Source of the DNA: Caldilineaceae bacterium
GTDB lineage: Bacteria; Chloroflexota; Anaerolineae; Caldilineales; Caldilineaceae
NCBI GenBank assembly: GCA_022842065.1
Contig: JALHQH010000002.1
Coordinates: 344,199-408,198 of the forward strand
Direction of reading: 5' to 3'
Length of the DNA stretch: 64,000 nt
Part shown: piece by piece, positions 25,986 through 35,398 of the stretch
Layout of the letters: every line of letters starts with the position of its first letter
Numbering within the stretch: the first letter of the stretch is position 1
The notes under the pieces: model-generated
Told to the model about the DNA's origin: nothing
The model's input: the letters and a program-made list of their open reading frames with translations, nothing else
Databases searched by the model: none
Translations under genes and position numbers: made by a program

Positions 25986-28319
25986 TTAAAGTGCGGCAAC
26001 ACGGAAGCCAAGGTCGCGATAGCGCTGGTTGGGCAGATCCCACGAGCGCGCGGCACAGCGAATAAATTCCACATCACGGAAGCCGCCACCGCGCAACACG
26101 CGACGTAAGGCTGTGCGGCCAGCCTGTTCGATCTGCTTCAGATAATCTTCATAGGTGTCCAGCCAGACCGTTGCCGTCCATTCCCAAACATTACCGGCCA
26201 CATCAAGCACGCCATAGGGACTGGCACCAGCCGGGTAGCGGCCGACCGCCGATGTCATGCCAATGGCCAAATCAAAGTTGCAGCGGGTCGGGTCTGGGGG
26301 CTCATCCCCCCAAGGGTAGATCCGCCCGTCGATGCCGCGCGCCGCCTTTTCCCATTCGGCTTCCGTTGGTAGGCGAACCCCGGCCCAATCGCAAAAGGCG
26401 ATGGCATCGTGCCAACTGACATTCGTCACCGGGTGGTGATCTTTGCCGGTTGGGATCTCACCGCGTTCCCAATGAGGGGGTGGGTGATAATCCGTGGCAT
26501 CAACGAAAAGTTTGTATTGCCCATTGGTTACAGGCACCCGGGCCAAACGAAAGGCAGCAAGAAAAATCTGTAACTGTGGCAGTTCATCTTCGAACATGTG
26601 TAGATCATGATTGGGATCGCTGCCAAGGAGGAATTCACCGGCAGGAATGGTCACCCAATCAAAACCAATAATGGTGTGCTGGCGGTGGGCATAACTTTCC
26701 AACAACATGGTAATGTCGATCTGATCTATTTCTGATATGGAGTCAGCGATGACGGCGGGTGCTTTTGGCCTGGATAGTGTGCCTGCCCCGGTGTCTGGTA
26801 AACGCTTGCCAGCACGCGGATCTTCGATCTCAGTCAGTTCATCTTCATCATCTTCTTCATGCTCGTCATCCTCGTCATCCTCGTCAGCAGCCGGCACCTT
26901 AGCGGTCGCCAAGCGTTCATCACCCTCATCGGCAACAACATAAAGTCGTTCAGAGACTTCTGTGATCACATCCAGGCGCAAGTCGTCGAGCGTCTCTAAC
27001 GCGCTAGGTAGTGCCATGACAGATACATAGCTCTTTAGCCGTTCCGCGGCCGAGGCGGTGACATATTCATCAACTTCAGTAACCATGTCTATCGTACGGG
27101 TTGTGTGATAAGCAGGCGGCAGTTGGTTTACCGGCACAGTTGGGGCGGGCGTTGGCGTGAATTGTGCGGGCTTGCCAGTTGGCTCATCTTCATGCAGCGC
27201 AAAAAGACGCCCGTCGGCGGCCCGCATATGCAACACGGGCACGCCCCATTCCAAGGAGCGGGCATTGCTGAGATTGATGGCATTGCGCGCTTCGGCAACC
27301 GCAGCGTCAACCGGCAGGTTATCGGCCAATGCTTCGTAAAAGGCGTTGGCAAATTCGACCGCGCCGTCATTGGTGATTTCATATTGCATCGCTAAAACGG
27401 CTGGAATGCCACTGTTGATCAGCGTGGCGGCCGTGCTGGAAAGCATGTCATTCACACCGGCACGCGCCCCGTCGCAAGCATTCAGCAAGACCATCCGCAA
27501 GGAAGAACGTTGTCGAGCCAACAGCCGGGCCAATTGTGAAGCATAGAGTCGATGGGCAGTCCCATCGTCATTATTAAGGACAATAAAGCCCTCATTGCGC
27601 ATCTCATCAAAACCACCATGGCCGATAAAGTGGAGGATGTGCCAAGCACCAGTGGCAGAACGCATGACGCGCTGAAGGTCGCGCCAAGTATGCCCCTCCA
27701 TCCAAACCAGTTCAACTAACCCGCGCTCCTCTAGTGAATGCACAGCAGCGCTGACCCGTTTTTGTTCCGAGGCAATATCCAACCGCGTTGGCATATCTTC
27801 CGGATCGGCCACGAGCCCCAAAATCCGCAGCGGCATTTCAATCTGCAGCGGCGGCACAGTCTGCGGCAACTCGGTGTAACGCACTAATGGGGTATGTGGA
27901 TTTAAGCAGAGGTAGTCGCGCTTGCGCGGGTCATACAAAAACTCCCACGGTAGCGCAGCCAGGCGCGGGGTATGCACGCTGAGTTTCAGCCGGACCCCAC
28001 GATGGCGATGTCCGGCCTCGCGCAGACATTCGTGATAGAGTGAGCGCGCCTCACCCGGCATCAAAAAGTCAAAGAGGGCACGCCCAAAACTCAAGGCCGC
28101 CTCATCATAGCCAGGTTGGGCCGCGCGATGTATATCCGTCGAACGAAGAATGGCGTTTTCGAGCTTGAGGAGGTGCTTTTCCAATTCGCTTTCGCTAAAA
28201 GGAAAAGTAGTTACCTCTCGTACTTCGCCGGCATCCGAGCGCACGACGACGCCATAATTCTGACCGTCAATATCACTAATCTCTATGCTAAAGTCTAAGT
28301 AGGACGAAAAATTGCTCAT
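25986..28319 (-). CDS. CHAT protease-FGE/sulfatase-modifying-factor fold protein
   Basis: 777 residues. The N-terminal CHAT (caspase-like) domain has H234 in HFIGHGGF and C282 in LLNACDGAR, the expected catalytic pair. A long linker with an acidic run (DEDDEDDEHEEDDEDE, about residues 490-510) leads to an FGE-type domain (about 540-777: IPAGEFLLGSDP, RLPTEAEWEKAARG, DVAGNVWEWTA) that ends in the usual LRGGGF and GFRVAAL. There is no membrane segment. It shares this layout with the DGR target at 40304-42762 but has no variable repeat: its C-terminus differs from the template at non-adenine positions too. Likely a stress- or ligand-triggered peptidase with an FGE fold used for binding. Confidence 0.85.
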   Translation of the reverse strand: MSNFSSYLDFSIEISDIDGQNYGVVVRSDAGEVREVTTFPFSESELEKHLLKLENAILRSTDIHRAAQPGYDEAALSFGRALFDFLMPGEARSLYHECLREAGHRHRGVRLKLSVHTPRLAALPWEFLYDPRKRDYLCLNPHTPLVRYTELPQTVPPLQIEMPLRILGLVADPEDMPTRLDIASEQKRVSAAVHSLEERGLVELVWMEGHTWRDLQRVMRSATGAWHILHFIGHGGFDEMRNEGFIVLNNDDGTAHRLYASQLARLLARQRSSLRMVLLNACDGARAGVNDMLSSTAATLINSGIPAVLAMQYEITNDGAVEFANAFYEALADNLPVDAAVAEARNAINLSNARSLEWGVPVLHMRAADGRLFALHEDEPTGKPAQFTPTPAPTVPVNQLPPAYHTTRTIDMVTEVDEYVTASAAERLKSYVSVMALPSALETLDDLRLDVITEVSERLYVVADEGDERLATAKVPAADEDDEDDEHEEDDEDELTEIEDPRAGKRLPDTGAGTLSRPKAPAVIADSISEIDQIDITMLLESYAHRQHTIIGFDWVTIPAGEFLLGSDPNHDLHMFEDELPQLQIFLAAFRLARVPVTNGQYKLFVDATDYHPPPHWERGEIPTGKDHHPVTNVSWHDAIAFCDWAGVRLPTEAEWEKAARGIDGRIYPWGDEPPDPTRCNFDLAIGMTSAVGRYPAGASPYGVLDVAGNVWEWTATVWLDTYEDYLKQIEQAGRTALRRVLRGGGFRDVEFIRCAARSWDLPNQRYRDLGFRVAAL

Positions 28320-28656
28320 ACACCCATTTCTACCGCCAAAGGAGAGTTCACACTTGTAGGATACAACGCAAAAACGGTATACTCTGTTTCAGTGCAGAAA
28401 TCTGCCTAGGTAAGCACTTTGCACAATGGGGTATGAAATGAATGGATCAGGCAGCTTTTCTCTCCTAGCAGAGAACAGAATACGACATATGACGTAGCGC
28501 AAAAAATACAACAAAGGTTGTACAATAAAACGTCTGAAGGATGGTGTGACAAAGTGACTGAAGTAATGTTAAATTAGGTAGATTCGGTAGATCGGTAGAT
28601 CGGTAGATCGGTAGATCGGTAGCAGCGTACCTGAATCTTGCGACCGTAATCCCCAT
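28320..28656. other. Intergenic region with 8-bp tandem repeat
   Basis: The spacer between two minus-strand genes holds 4.7 copies of CGGTAGAT at 28585-28622 just beyond the xseA stop. Nothing else is evident; the short minus-strand open frame here is made by the repeat. Confidence 0.6.
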
Positions 28657-29889
28657 CTACTTATCGGCCAATGGGTAAGTATCGCTAGCAGGGGAACGGA
28701 TAACCAAGTAGTCGCCACCGGCCGACCGCACTTGCAATGGGGTGCCAGGGTCGGCCAGGGTCGGCGTCGTTACAATCACACCATCGAGGCGCTGGACGAT
28801 ACTATAGCCGCGTTGCAGCACGGCGGCAGGATTCAATGCATTTAGTTGTACCGTGCGGGTGGCGCTGTTGCTACGCAGCCGTTCAATCCGGTGCAGGATC
28901 TGTTGGTGGAGTCGGTAGGATCGGTCATCCAGCCGTTGTCTGCGGAGATCCAACTGGCGTAGTGGTGCAATCCGTTGCAAACGGGCCTGCAGCCCCGCGA
29001 GACGTTCTGCTTCCTGGGCCAAACGACGGCTACGCGCTTGCAGCAACCACTGGGACAGATTAGTCAATTGTTCTAGGGCGTCAGCCCGATCCGGCACTGC
29101 CGCTGCGGCCGCAGCGGATGGCGTTGGTGAGCGTAAGTCAGCGACAAAGTCGGCAATGGTAAAATCGATCTCATGGCCGACGCCGGCAATCACTGGCAAG
29201 GCGCTCCCGACAATGGCATGGGCCACCGCTTCATCGTTAAAGGCCCAAAGATCCTCCACACTGCCACCACCACGGGCCAGGATCAAGGTATCAAGCGGCA
29301 GTTGGGTGGCACTAAAGTGATTGGCAGTGGCAATCGCCGCGACAATTTGGGCCGGTGCGTCAGCCCCTTGGACAAGGGAAGGAAAGAGAATGACTTCAAC
29401 CAACGGCCAACGGGCCGCCAATACACGCAAGATGTCACGCAGCGCCGCAGCATCTGCGCTGGTGATCACGCCAAGGCGCTGGGGGCGCGCCGGGATTGGG
29501 CGCTTGCGTTCAATCGCAAAGAGCCCTGCGGCACTCAGTTGCGCTTTGAGCTGCTCAAATTGGGCATAAAGTTGGCCGCGGCCGACAGGTTGAAGTTGAT
29601 TAGCATAAAGTTGATATACACCCCGTTCCGGATAGACGCCAACGTAACCATGCGCTATAATTTGATCGCCGTCCTTGGGTAGCCAGCTATGTGCAAGCAC
29701 ACTACTACGCCACATCACGGCGGCAAGGTTAGCACCGCTATCCTTGAGGTTAAAATAGACGTGACCGCTGGCCGCACGTTTCCAGTTGCTCACTTCGCCG
29801 CTCACCCAGAGATCGCGCAGTTGCCCGTCACGCTCGAAGAGCTGTGCAATGTGAGCACTTAACATAGATACAGTTAATGGCTGTGTCAT
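28657..29889 (-). CDS. xseA: Exodeoxyribonuclease VII large subunit
   Basis: 410 residues, normal length. The N-terminal OB-fold ([20 protein letters not shown]) is followed by the catalytic domain with [33 protein letters not shown] and [13 protein letters not shown], the strongest family signatures, and a coiled-coil arginine-rich region (about 270-345). With XseB it degrades single-stranded DNA to short oligonucleotides in both directions. No xseB follows; the downstream 337 bp is non-coding. An 8-bp tandem repeat begins 35 bp beyond the stop. Confidence 0.95.
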   Translation of the reverse strand: MTQPLTVSMLSAHIAQLFERDGQLRDLWVSGEVSNWKRAASGHVYFNLKDSGANLAAVMWRSSVLAHSWLPKDGDQIIAHGYVGVYPERGVYQLYANQLQPVGRGQLYAQFEQLKAQLSAAGLFAIERKRPIPARPQRLGVITSADAAALRDILRVLAARWPLVEVILFPSLVQGADAPAQIVAAIATANHFSATQLPLDTLILARGGGSVEDLWAFNDEAVAHAIVGSALPVIAGVGHEIDFTIADFVADLRSPTPSAAAAAAVPDRADALEQLTNLSQWLLQARSRRLAQEAERLAGLQARLQRIAPLRQLDLRRQRLDDRSYRLHQQILHRIERLRSNSATRTVQLNALNPAAVLQRGYSIVQRLDGVIVTTPTLADPGTPLQVRSAGGDYLVIRSPASDTYPLADK

Positions 29890-29967
29890 AAAGAAATACC
29901 AGTTACCTTGCTGCTGCCCGCATTTTACTTTGCACTATCATGAATTGCCGGCAAGGGTTGATAAATT

Positions 29968-30038
29968 GGACTTACACACAGCCCTCTGGCTTCGCGCCCG
30001 AAAGGCCCCCACTCAGCCGCCGGGCAGTGTGTAAGTTC
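29968..30038. repeat. 71-bp dispersed inverted-repeat element, copy A
   Basis: Terminal inverted repeats of 17 bp (GGACTTACACACAGCCC and its imperfect complement) flank an interior containing GGCTTCGCGCCCGAAAGG. A close relative lies at 32104-32173, in the same orientation, on the other side of the secreted-protein gene. The surrounding gap 29890-30343 otherwise holds only the promoter element at 30162. Confidence 0.75.
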
Positions 30039-30161
30039 TAAAAATAAAGTGATTTATATATTTTGAGGGAAACCCGCGAAACATTCAAACACATGTTCGT
30101 CTAAAACGAAAGTTTGCGCAATGTTTCGTTGCCGCACAGTCTGATCTAAGTCCAGCCGGTA

Positions 30162-30170
30162 TGTTATACT
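30162..30170 (+). promoter_or_regulatory. Extended -10 promoter element
   Basis: TGTTATACT is an extended -10 with no clear -35; transcription would begin about 165 nt before the ATG at 30344. Confidence 0.4.
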
Positions 30171-30343
30171 GCGGTTGAGTCTGGCTGAGAACAAAGCGCA
30201 ACGTCTACACGAAAAAAAATTCTCGTCACGGCCAGCACCAGTATTATTGTATCCAAAGCAGCACGCACGGATAGATCCAGCATGCGCTGCGCAGGGTGAA
30301 CGGTTCACCCCCGATCTCCGCTCACCAATAGGAGGAAATTTCA

Positions 30344-32095
30344 ATGTCGCACTCACTGCCGTGCGTTTTTCGCATTCCAATCATTGCGCTGTTCGCGTTA
30401 TTAATGCTGTGGCTGACGCTAAACACAATTGTCTCGCAAGCCGCACCAGCGAGCAAAAGCGAGGCGCAAACGCAAACAAAGTTACTTGCAACATCGCCCT
30501 ATACTGTTACCCTTAAACCAGCCAGTCCCGCCATGCTGCAGCACTTCTTTGGGGCAGAAATGGCCCAATTGGCGCAAAGGAGAGCAGCCGGCAATGCCGA
30601 AACCACGGCTTCAATTGTCGTCACGAAGACGGTGGGCACCAATCCACACGAATGTGGGACCGCCGATGCCATCACCGTACCTGCGCAAACAAATGTCATC
30701 TATTGCTATATTGTCATGAACACCGGCAATATCACCCTGAGTTACCAAACGGTCTTCGATGACAAGATTGGGATGCTCTTTGACCATATCGACTACCCAC
30801 TCATGCCCTTTGGGGTAATGGAATCGGGCGCTTACTTTACCTCACCGGTTACGGTTACCGAAGATATTATCAACATCGTAGAGTGGACTGCTGAAAACAG
30901 TGCAGGGCACGCAGTGGCGCAAGCGACAGATCAGGCACGCGTTGCGGTACCGGCGATCAGGCTAACGGCCACCATCAACAGCGGATCGACCAAGTGCGGC
31001 ACCGCAAGCACCATCTCGGTCTTACCCAATACGCCAGTCATTTACTGTTACACCGTGGAGAATATCGGTTCGATGGTACTGCCGGCGCATACCTTAGTCG
31101 ATAGCACCTTTGGAGTGTTGCTCGCTCAGAATACAGCCGCTTTGGCCCCGGGCAGCAAACGCACAATTAAACATACGACGATTGCCACACAGACGATCAC
31201 CAGTGCGATCAACTGGACCAGTAAAACGGTAGAAGGAGTGGTAGCGACAGCAGGCGGCAACCTGACCGTACAAGTGCCCTCCATTTCACTCAAAACAACC
31301 GTAGGTCCACAAGGCAGCCCCTGTGCAGATACCAAAGAAATTACAGTTACGGTCAACACGCTGGTGACGCTCTGTTATGTTGTAGTCAATACAGGTGGTT
31401 TTACGCTGAATCGCCATGAAGTACGGGATACCCTTTATACTTATCCACCATTAGATTTAACGCTTGAACCAGCACAAACATTTGGGGTTACCATCACCGT
31501 GCCGGTGACCCGCTCGGTACACAATACGGCAAACTGGCAAGCCTATGGCCCAGGCGATCTGTTAGCAATTGCGCAGGACACCGTTACGATCACCCTCTCG
31601 GCGAATGGTTCTGTCGAGGTCTTAGTTTTCTACGATGTCGATGGACGCGGTACGCGTGACCCATTAGAGCCTGGCCTGCCCAATGTGCAACTGAACCTTC
31701 GCTCGCCGCGCAATCGGATCTATACAGCGGTCACGGACGCATCAGGCAATGCGAAACTGACGGGGTTACCGGAAGCAGGTAACTTTACGGTAATGATTGA
31801 TACAACAACTCTCCCCCCTGGTTATGTGGCCACCACAGATGAGCGCGATATCAACGTCGCCTCTGGCAGGACGGTAAGCCAACGCTATGGCTTTATTGCG
31901 CCACCGGGGACTGATACAGACCAAGATAATATTCTTGATCGCGAGGAGACCGCTAACGACTTTGACGGGGACGGCATCCCCAATTATCTGGATACTGATG
32001 CTGATGACGATGGCATTCCTGATCTGATCGAAGGGGTACCATTCTACCTGATTCCTGCCAACGGCCCGATCTACCTGCCGCTGGTTGGCAAATAA
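30344..32095 (+). CDS. Secreted repeat protein with SdrD and thrombospondin-3-like domains
   Basis: 583 residues with AGGAGG 9 nt before the ATG. After a signal peptide (IIALFALLMLWLTLNTIVSQA) come three repeats of about 105 residues, each with a conserved Cys pair (ECGTAD...IYCY, KCGTAS...IYCY, PCADTK...TLCY) and an N-x-G motif, so each probably holds one disulfide. One SdrD_B-like domain follows (VLVFYDVDGRGTRDPLEPG), then calcium-binding thrombospondin type 3 repeats (DTDQDNILDREE, DFDGDGIPN, DADDDGIPD). The chain ends in IYLPLVGK. Likely a calcium-stiffened extracellular protein. The gene is bracketed by two copies of a 70-bp inverted-repeat element. Confidence 0.85.
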   Translation: MSHSLPCVFRIPIIALFALLMLWLTLNTIVSQAAPASKSEAQTQTKLLATSPYTVTLKPASPAMLQHFFGAEMAQLAQRRAAGNAETTASIVVTKTVGTNPHECGTADAITVPAQTNVIYCYIVMNTGNITLSYQTVFDDKIGMLFDHIDYPLMPFGVMESGAYFTSPVTVTEDIINIVEWTAENSAGHAVAQATDQARVAVPAIRLTATINSGSTKCGTASTISVLPNTPVIYCYTVENIGSMVLPAHTLVDSTFGVLLAQNTAALAPGSKRTIKHTTIATQTITSAINWTSKTVEGVVATAGGNLTVQVPSISLKTTVGPQGSPCADTKEITVTVNTLVTLCYVVVNTGGFTLNRHEVRDTLYTYPPLDLTLEPAQTFGVTITVPVTRSVHNTANWQAYGPGDLLAIAQDTVTITLSANGSVEVLVFYDVDGRGTRDPLEPGLPNVQLNLRSPRNRIYTAVTDASGNAKLTGLPEAGNFTVMIDTTTLPPGYVATTDERDINVASGRTVSQRYGFIAPPGTDTDQDNILDREETANDFDGDGIPNYLDTDADDDGIPDLIEGVPFYLIPANGPIYLPLVGK

Positions 32096-32103
32096 CATAC
32101 TCA

Positions 32104-32173
32104 GGACTTACGCAGTGCCCTTTGGCTTCACGCCCGAAAGGCTCCGCTCAGCCACCGTGCACTGCGTAAGTCC
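32104..32173. repeat. 70-bp dispersed inverted-repeat element, copy B
   Basis: Terminal repeats GGACTTACGCAGTGCCC (32104-32120) and its near complement (32157-32173) enclose GGCTTCACGCCCGAAAGG. It starts 9 nt after the stop of the secreted-protein gene and matches copy A at 29968-30038. Confidence 0.75.
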
Positions 32174-32230
32174 AACTTTAATCCCCCTTTGTATTGCTCC
32201 CATCCCAATTAACCATATAGAGCAGGCTCC

Positions 32231-32286
32231 GCTGGTGGATTAGGTGGTCTGCGGTTGATTAACCGCAGACCACCTAATCCACCAGC
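32231..32286. repeat. Perfect 26-bp-arm hairpin upstream of the enolase-family gene
   Basis: Arms 32231-32256 and 32261-32286 with a 4-nt loop end 36 bp before the next ATG. It could terminate upstream transcription or form a leader hairpin; no T tract follows. Confidence 0.6.
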
Positions 32287-32321
32287 GGCTCAACACAGGG
32301 CACAAGCAACAGGAGGCAGAG

Positions 32322-33485
32322 ATGGCCGATCCCCAGATCGAACGCATTGAAATTCATGAGTACAGTTGGACCTTGCCCGACATGGGCAAGGATTACAACG
32401 GCTTTAATCTGGTCTACGAACCAGGCAATCAACAAAAGATGGGCGGGCGGATTCTGCGCGTAATCACCGATGTGGGCATTGTCGGTGAATATGCCGGTGG
32501 CAGCCCAACCGATTACGCCAATCTGCCCAGTTTCTGGCATTTTCTCAAGGGGCACAGCGCGCTGCAACGCGAGCGGATCTACACGGAAGTGCGCCGTGCC
32601 TTGCGCCAAAGTGCGCACATCGGGCTGGCACCGATTGATATTGCGCTGTGGGACATTGCCGGTAAACTCTACAACCAGCCGATCTACAAGTTACTCGGTG
32701 GTTATAAAGATAAGCTCCCCTGTTACGCCAGCACCTACCACGGTGATCACCAACCGGATGGCCTGTCCACCCCCGAAGCCTTCGCCGATTTCGCTGAGCA
32801 ATGTTTAGAAATTGGTTATCCTGCCTTTAAAATTCATGGCTGGGGCAAGGCTCCGATTAGCCAGGAGATCGCCAACGTTCATGCCGTGGGCAAACGGGTG
32901 GGCGGCAAGATGGATCTGATGCTCGACCCGGCTTGTGAGTATCACACCTTTGGCGACACAGTAAAAGTTGGGTGGGCCTGTGATGAGAATCGCTTCTTCT
33001 GGTACGAAGATCCCTTCCGCGATGGCGGCATCTCGCAATTTGCCCACCGCAAGTTGCGCCAGTTGATCAAGACGCCGCTGCTCCAGACCGAACATGTCCG
33101 CTCATTGGAACCGCACATCGACTTTGCCCTGGCCGAAGCGACCGACTATGTGCGCGGCGATGTCGGCTACGACGGCATCACCGGCGTGATCAAAGTCGCT
33201 CACGCCTGCGAAGCGCTGGGCATCGACATTGAGTTCCACGGCCCCGGCCCGGCGCAGCGCCAATGTATGGCTGCGATCCGCAACACCAATTACTATGAAA
33301 TGGGGCTACTCCATCCCAAAGCCCCCGCCAGCCACGCCCCGGATCTTTTTATCGACTACCGCGATGAACTCGACGCGGTGGACAGCACCGGTTGCATCCC
33401 CGTGCCCCAAGGGCCAGGGCTGGGCGTCGCGATCAACTGGGAGTGGGTTGAGCGCAATCGCACGAATGTGGTAGTATTTGAATAA
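32322..33485 (+). CDS. Mandelate racemase/enolase-superfamily sugar-acid enzyme
   Basis: 387 residues, starting 6 nt after AGGAGG. The capping domain is followed by the TIM barrel with K170 and H172 (FKIHGWG), metal ligands D202 (LDPACEY), E229 (YEDP) and E257 (LQTEHV), then D280 and the general base H306 (IEFHGPG). This is the mandelate-racemase subgroup pattern, with His instead of Lys at the second position of KxK; many members dehydrate acid sugars such as galactonate or fuconate. The FAD oxidoreductase downstream and the SDR at 35865 are compatible with carbohydrate metabolism but do not fix the substrate. Confidence 0.85.
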   Translation: MADPQIERIEIHEYSWTLPDMGKDYNGFNLVYEPGNQQKMGGRILRVITDVGIVGEYAGGSPTDYANLPSFWHFLKGHSALQRERIYTEVRRALRQSAHIGLAPIDIALWDIAGKLYNQPIYKLLGGYKDKLPCYASTYHGDHQPDGLSTPEAFADFAEQCLEIGYPAFKIHGWGKAPISQEIANVHAVGKRVGGKMDLMLDPACEYHTFGDTVKVGWACDENRFFWYEDPFRDGGISQFAHRKLRQLIKTPLLQTEHVRSLEPHIDFALAEATDYVRGDVGYDGITGVIKVAHACEALGIDIEFHGPGPAQRQCMAAIRNTNYYEMGLLHPKAPASHAPDLFIDYRDELDAVDSTGCIPVPQGPGLGVAINWEWVERNRTNVVVFE

Positions 33486-33572
33486 TTTACATAGGTGATT
33501 GGTGATTTGCCCACTTATCAATCACCAATCACCAATCACCCAATCACCCAATCACTCAATCCGGAGAATCTC

Positions 33573-34844
33573 ATGCACATTGCCGTCATCGGCGCAGGGC
33601 CAGCGGGATTGACCGCGGCGTATCGGTTACAAAAAGCTGGGCATCGGGTCGATGTGCTGGAGGCAAGCGCAGTCGTCGGCGGGCGCACCCATGCCGAGCA
33701 CTTTGGGCCGGGCCATCATTGTGATACAGGTGCCGGCTGGCTGGCTACTTTTTACAGCCACACAATTAAATTGTTTAACGAAGTTGGGTATAGCGATCTC
33801 TACCTGTTGCCGCGCACGGTACGCGGTGCGGCCGATCTGCTGATTGAAGGCGAACTTCACCCCTGGCCCCTGCGCGGCCCTTCAATTGCCGGCACCCCCC
33901 TCCTCTCGCCTGAAGATAAGTTGCGCTATGACGCCTTTGTCGAACACCTTATGCAGATCCAACCCAACCATCTCCAACCGGATCTGGCCTATGACATCCG
34001 CAGTGCCGCCGACGAATTTGCGCCCCTGGGCGCACGGGTAATGGATGTCACCTTGCGCAGTCTCTTTGAAGGGCCGTGGTTTACTCGCTTCGAAACCCTT
34101 TCGGCCACGCATGCGCGCCTCTGGCTGCGCGCCGTCCAGGATGGCTTCTTCTATCAGGTCAAAGAAGGCATGGATGCACCCTGGCTCCAACTAGCCAAAC
34201 GGCTCCAAGTGCAGACCGATAGCCCCGTCGAACAGATCAAGGTTGGTGCCCAAAAGGTAACGTTGACCACACCCCGTGGTACTCAGCACTATGACGGCGC
34301 GGTGCTGGCAATTCCGGCCCCAGCAGTCAGTCAACTATTGCAGGGCCAACCGGAACTCGCTCCATCATGGCTACGCGAAGTAAAATATGCACCAGAAGTG
34401 CGCGTCTATGCCGCCCGCCACTGCGCTGATGATGCCCATTTTGGTGCGCACCTGCTACCCCCTGGCGATCTCTTTTCGGTTGAATATTACTCGGGGCGTT
34501 ATGGTGCGTGGGGGGCCTGTCCCAAGGATTGGCAATGGGTGCTGCTCTGCACCTACGGCCCCACCTGCGCCAAGTTCCTCCACCAGCCGCAGGACGAGGT
34601 GATCGCCAACCTGTGGACACAAGCGCAAGCCATCGCCCCCACCCTCTTCGATCTCGATCAGGCCGATGTTGTCCACTACCATCACTGGGAATGGGCCGTC
34701 CCCGTCATGGCACCGGGTCGCTATCGCCAACTTGCCGCGTTCCAACAGCACCCCCCCCTCGCCTTTGCCGGCGATTGGATGAATGAAGCCTGTGTGGAGG
34801 GGGCAGTGAGATCGGGAGAAAAGGCAGCAGCAGTCTTTGCGTGA
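33573..34844 (+). CDS. FAD-dependent amine-oxidase/protoporphyrinogen-oxidase-like oxidoreductase
   Basis: 423 residues from the ATG at 33573 with CGGAGA 8 nt upstream; the frame is open 78 bp further, but that part translates a short-repeat leader. The dinucleotide-binding motif GAGPAGLTAAYRL is at 7-19, and VVGGRTHAEHF is the second FAD contact typical of NAD(P)-binding Rossmann/amine oxidase proteins. The C-terminus has PLAFAGDWMNEACVEGAVRSG, the flavin-contacting strand. The substrate is unknown; carotenoid-desaturase-like or amine oxidation would both fit the fold. The leader 33519-33561 has imperfect 7-8 bp tandem AATCACC repeats. Confidence 0.8.
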   Translation: MHIAVIGAGPAGLTAAYRLQKAGHRVDVLEASAVVGGRTHAEHFGPGHHCDTGAGWLATFYSHTIKLFNEVGYSDLYLLPRTVRGAADLLIEGELHPWPLRGPSIAGTPLLSPEDKLRYDAFVEHLMQIQPNHLQPDLAYDIRSAADEFAPLGARVMDVTLRSLFEGPWFTRFETLSATHARLWLRAVQDGFFYQVKEGMDAPWLQLAKRLQVQTDSPVEQIKVGAQKVTLTTPRGTQHYDGAVLAIPAPAVSQLLQGQPELAPSWLREVKYAPEVRVYAARHCADDAHFGAHLLPPGDLFSVEYYSGRYGAWGACPKDWQWVLLCTYGPTCAKFLHQPQDEVIANLWTQAQAIAPTLFDLDQADVVHYHHWEWAVPVMAPGRYRQLAAFQQHPPLAFAGDWMNEACVEGAVRSGEKAAAVFA

Positions 34845-34855
34845 ACAACTGCTCG

Positions 34856-34899
34856 TAACGACGCGGAGCGTCGTTATGCTCACTGGACGCGCCGCGTCC
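34856..34899. repeat. REP-like double hairpin
   Basis: TAACGACGCGGAGCGTCGTTA (34856-34876) and GGACGCGCCGCGTCC (34885-34899) form adjacent hairpins with the same GACGC-x-GAGCGTC core as the repeats at 40083 and 42847. Confidence 0.6.
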
Positions 34900-34925
34900 C
34901 GCTGGTTGCAAACTAGACAATGAGG

Positions 34926-34978
34926 TATAATTGTCATAGGCTGAATTGCACCGATATTCGGTCAAATGAAGATATAAT
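34926..34978 (+). promoter_or_regulatory. Two candidate -10 boxes upstream of the first DUF5678/retropepsin cassette
   Basis: Perfect TATAAT hexamers occur at 34926-34931 and 34973-34978, but neither has a good -35. The second would give a leader of about 35 nt for the gene at 35021. Confidence 0.35.
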
Positions 34979-35020
34979 TTACCCCTATGCTTCGCGCTGA
35001 ATAAGAAAATGAGATTGCCC

Positions 35021-35398
35021 ATGCTTGCCGAACTTGAACCGGTTGAACAAATTGTCTTACAAGCCCAACAGCTCTCTCCGGAGCAACGACTCCGTCTAAT
35101 CCAGCGGATTACCGACACATTACTGCCGGCAGTCGTATCGTCTGCGCAAGTTGATCAGGGCGACGCCTTTGAAAGCGAACTAGCGCACTTTGAGCGGCTG
35201 AAACCCCAATTGCTGGAAAAGTATCGTAACCGCTTTATCGCGCTCCATCAAGGTAAAGTTGTGGCGGTTGGGGAAGATAAAATGGCGGTCTTGGCCACAG
35301 CGGAAGCAGCGTTGGGCAATGTTGCTTTTTACGTTGGTCAGGTCACAGAAAATGGACCGCGCCGCGTCCGCATGCTCTCGCCGCGTATCGTCCGATGA
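35021..35398 (+). CDS. DUF5678-like small protein, cassette 1
   Basis: 125 residues from the ATG at 35021; an in-frame ATG 12 bp earlier is possible. Residues 1-37 (MLAELEPVEQIVLQAQQ and following) form an amphipathic helical module that is nearly identical to the start of the protein at 37762. Residues about 50-125 match the C-terminal half of the protein at 36937 (FESELAHFERLKPQLLEKY, HQGKVVAVGEDK), a domain I take to be DUF5678. The stop overlaps the next start (ATGA), so it is coupled to the aspartic protease. Function is unknown; small size and pairing resemble a regulatory or toxin-antitoxin-like unit. Confidence 0.7.
   Translation: MLAELEPVEQIVLQAQQLSPEQRLRLIQRITDTLLPAVVSSAQVDQGDAFESELAHFERLKPQLLEKYRNRFIALHQGKVVAVGEDKMAVLATAEAALGNVAFYVGQVTENGPRRVRMLSPRIVR

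Noticed and set aside
25986..26110. Possible second DGR variable repeat at the end of the other CHAT-FGE gene
   Set aside because: The C-terminus is similar in fold, but the DNA differs from TR at many non-adenine positions and lacks the identical GGTTTTCGTGTGGTGTTCGC segment.
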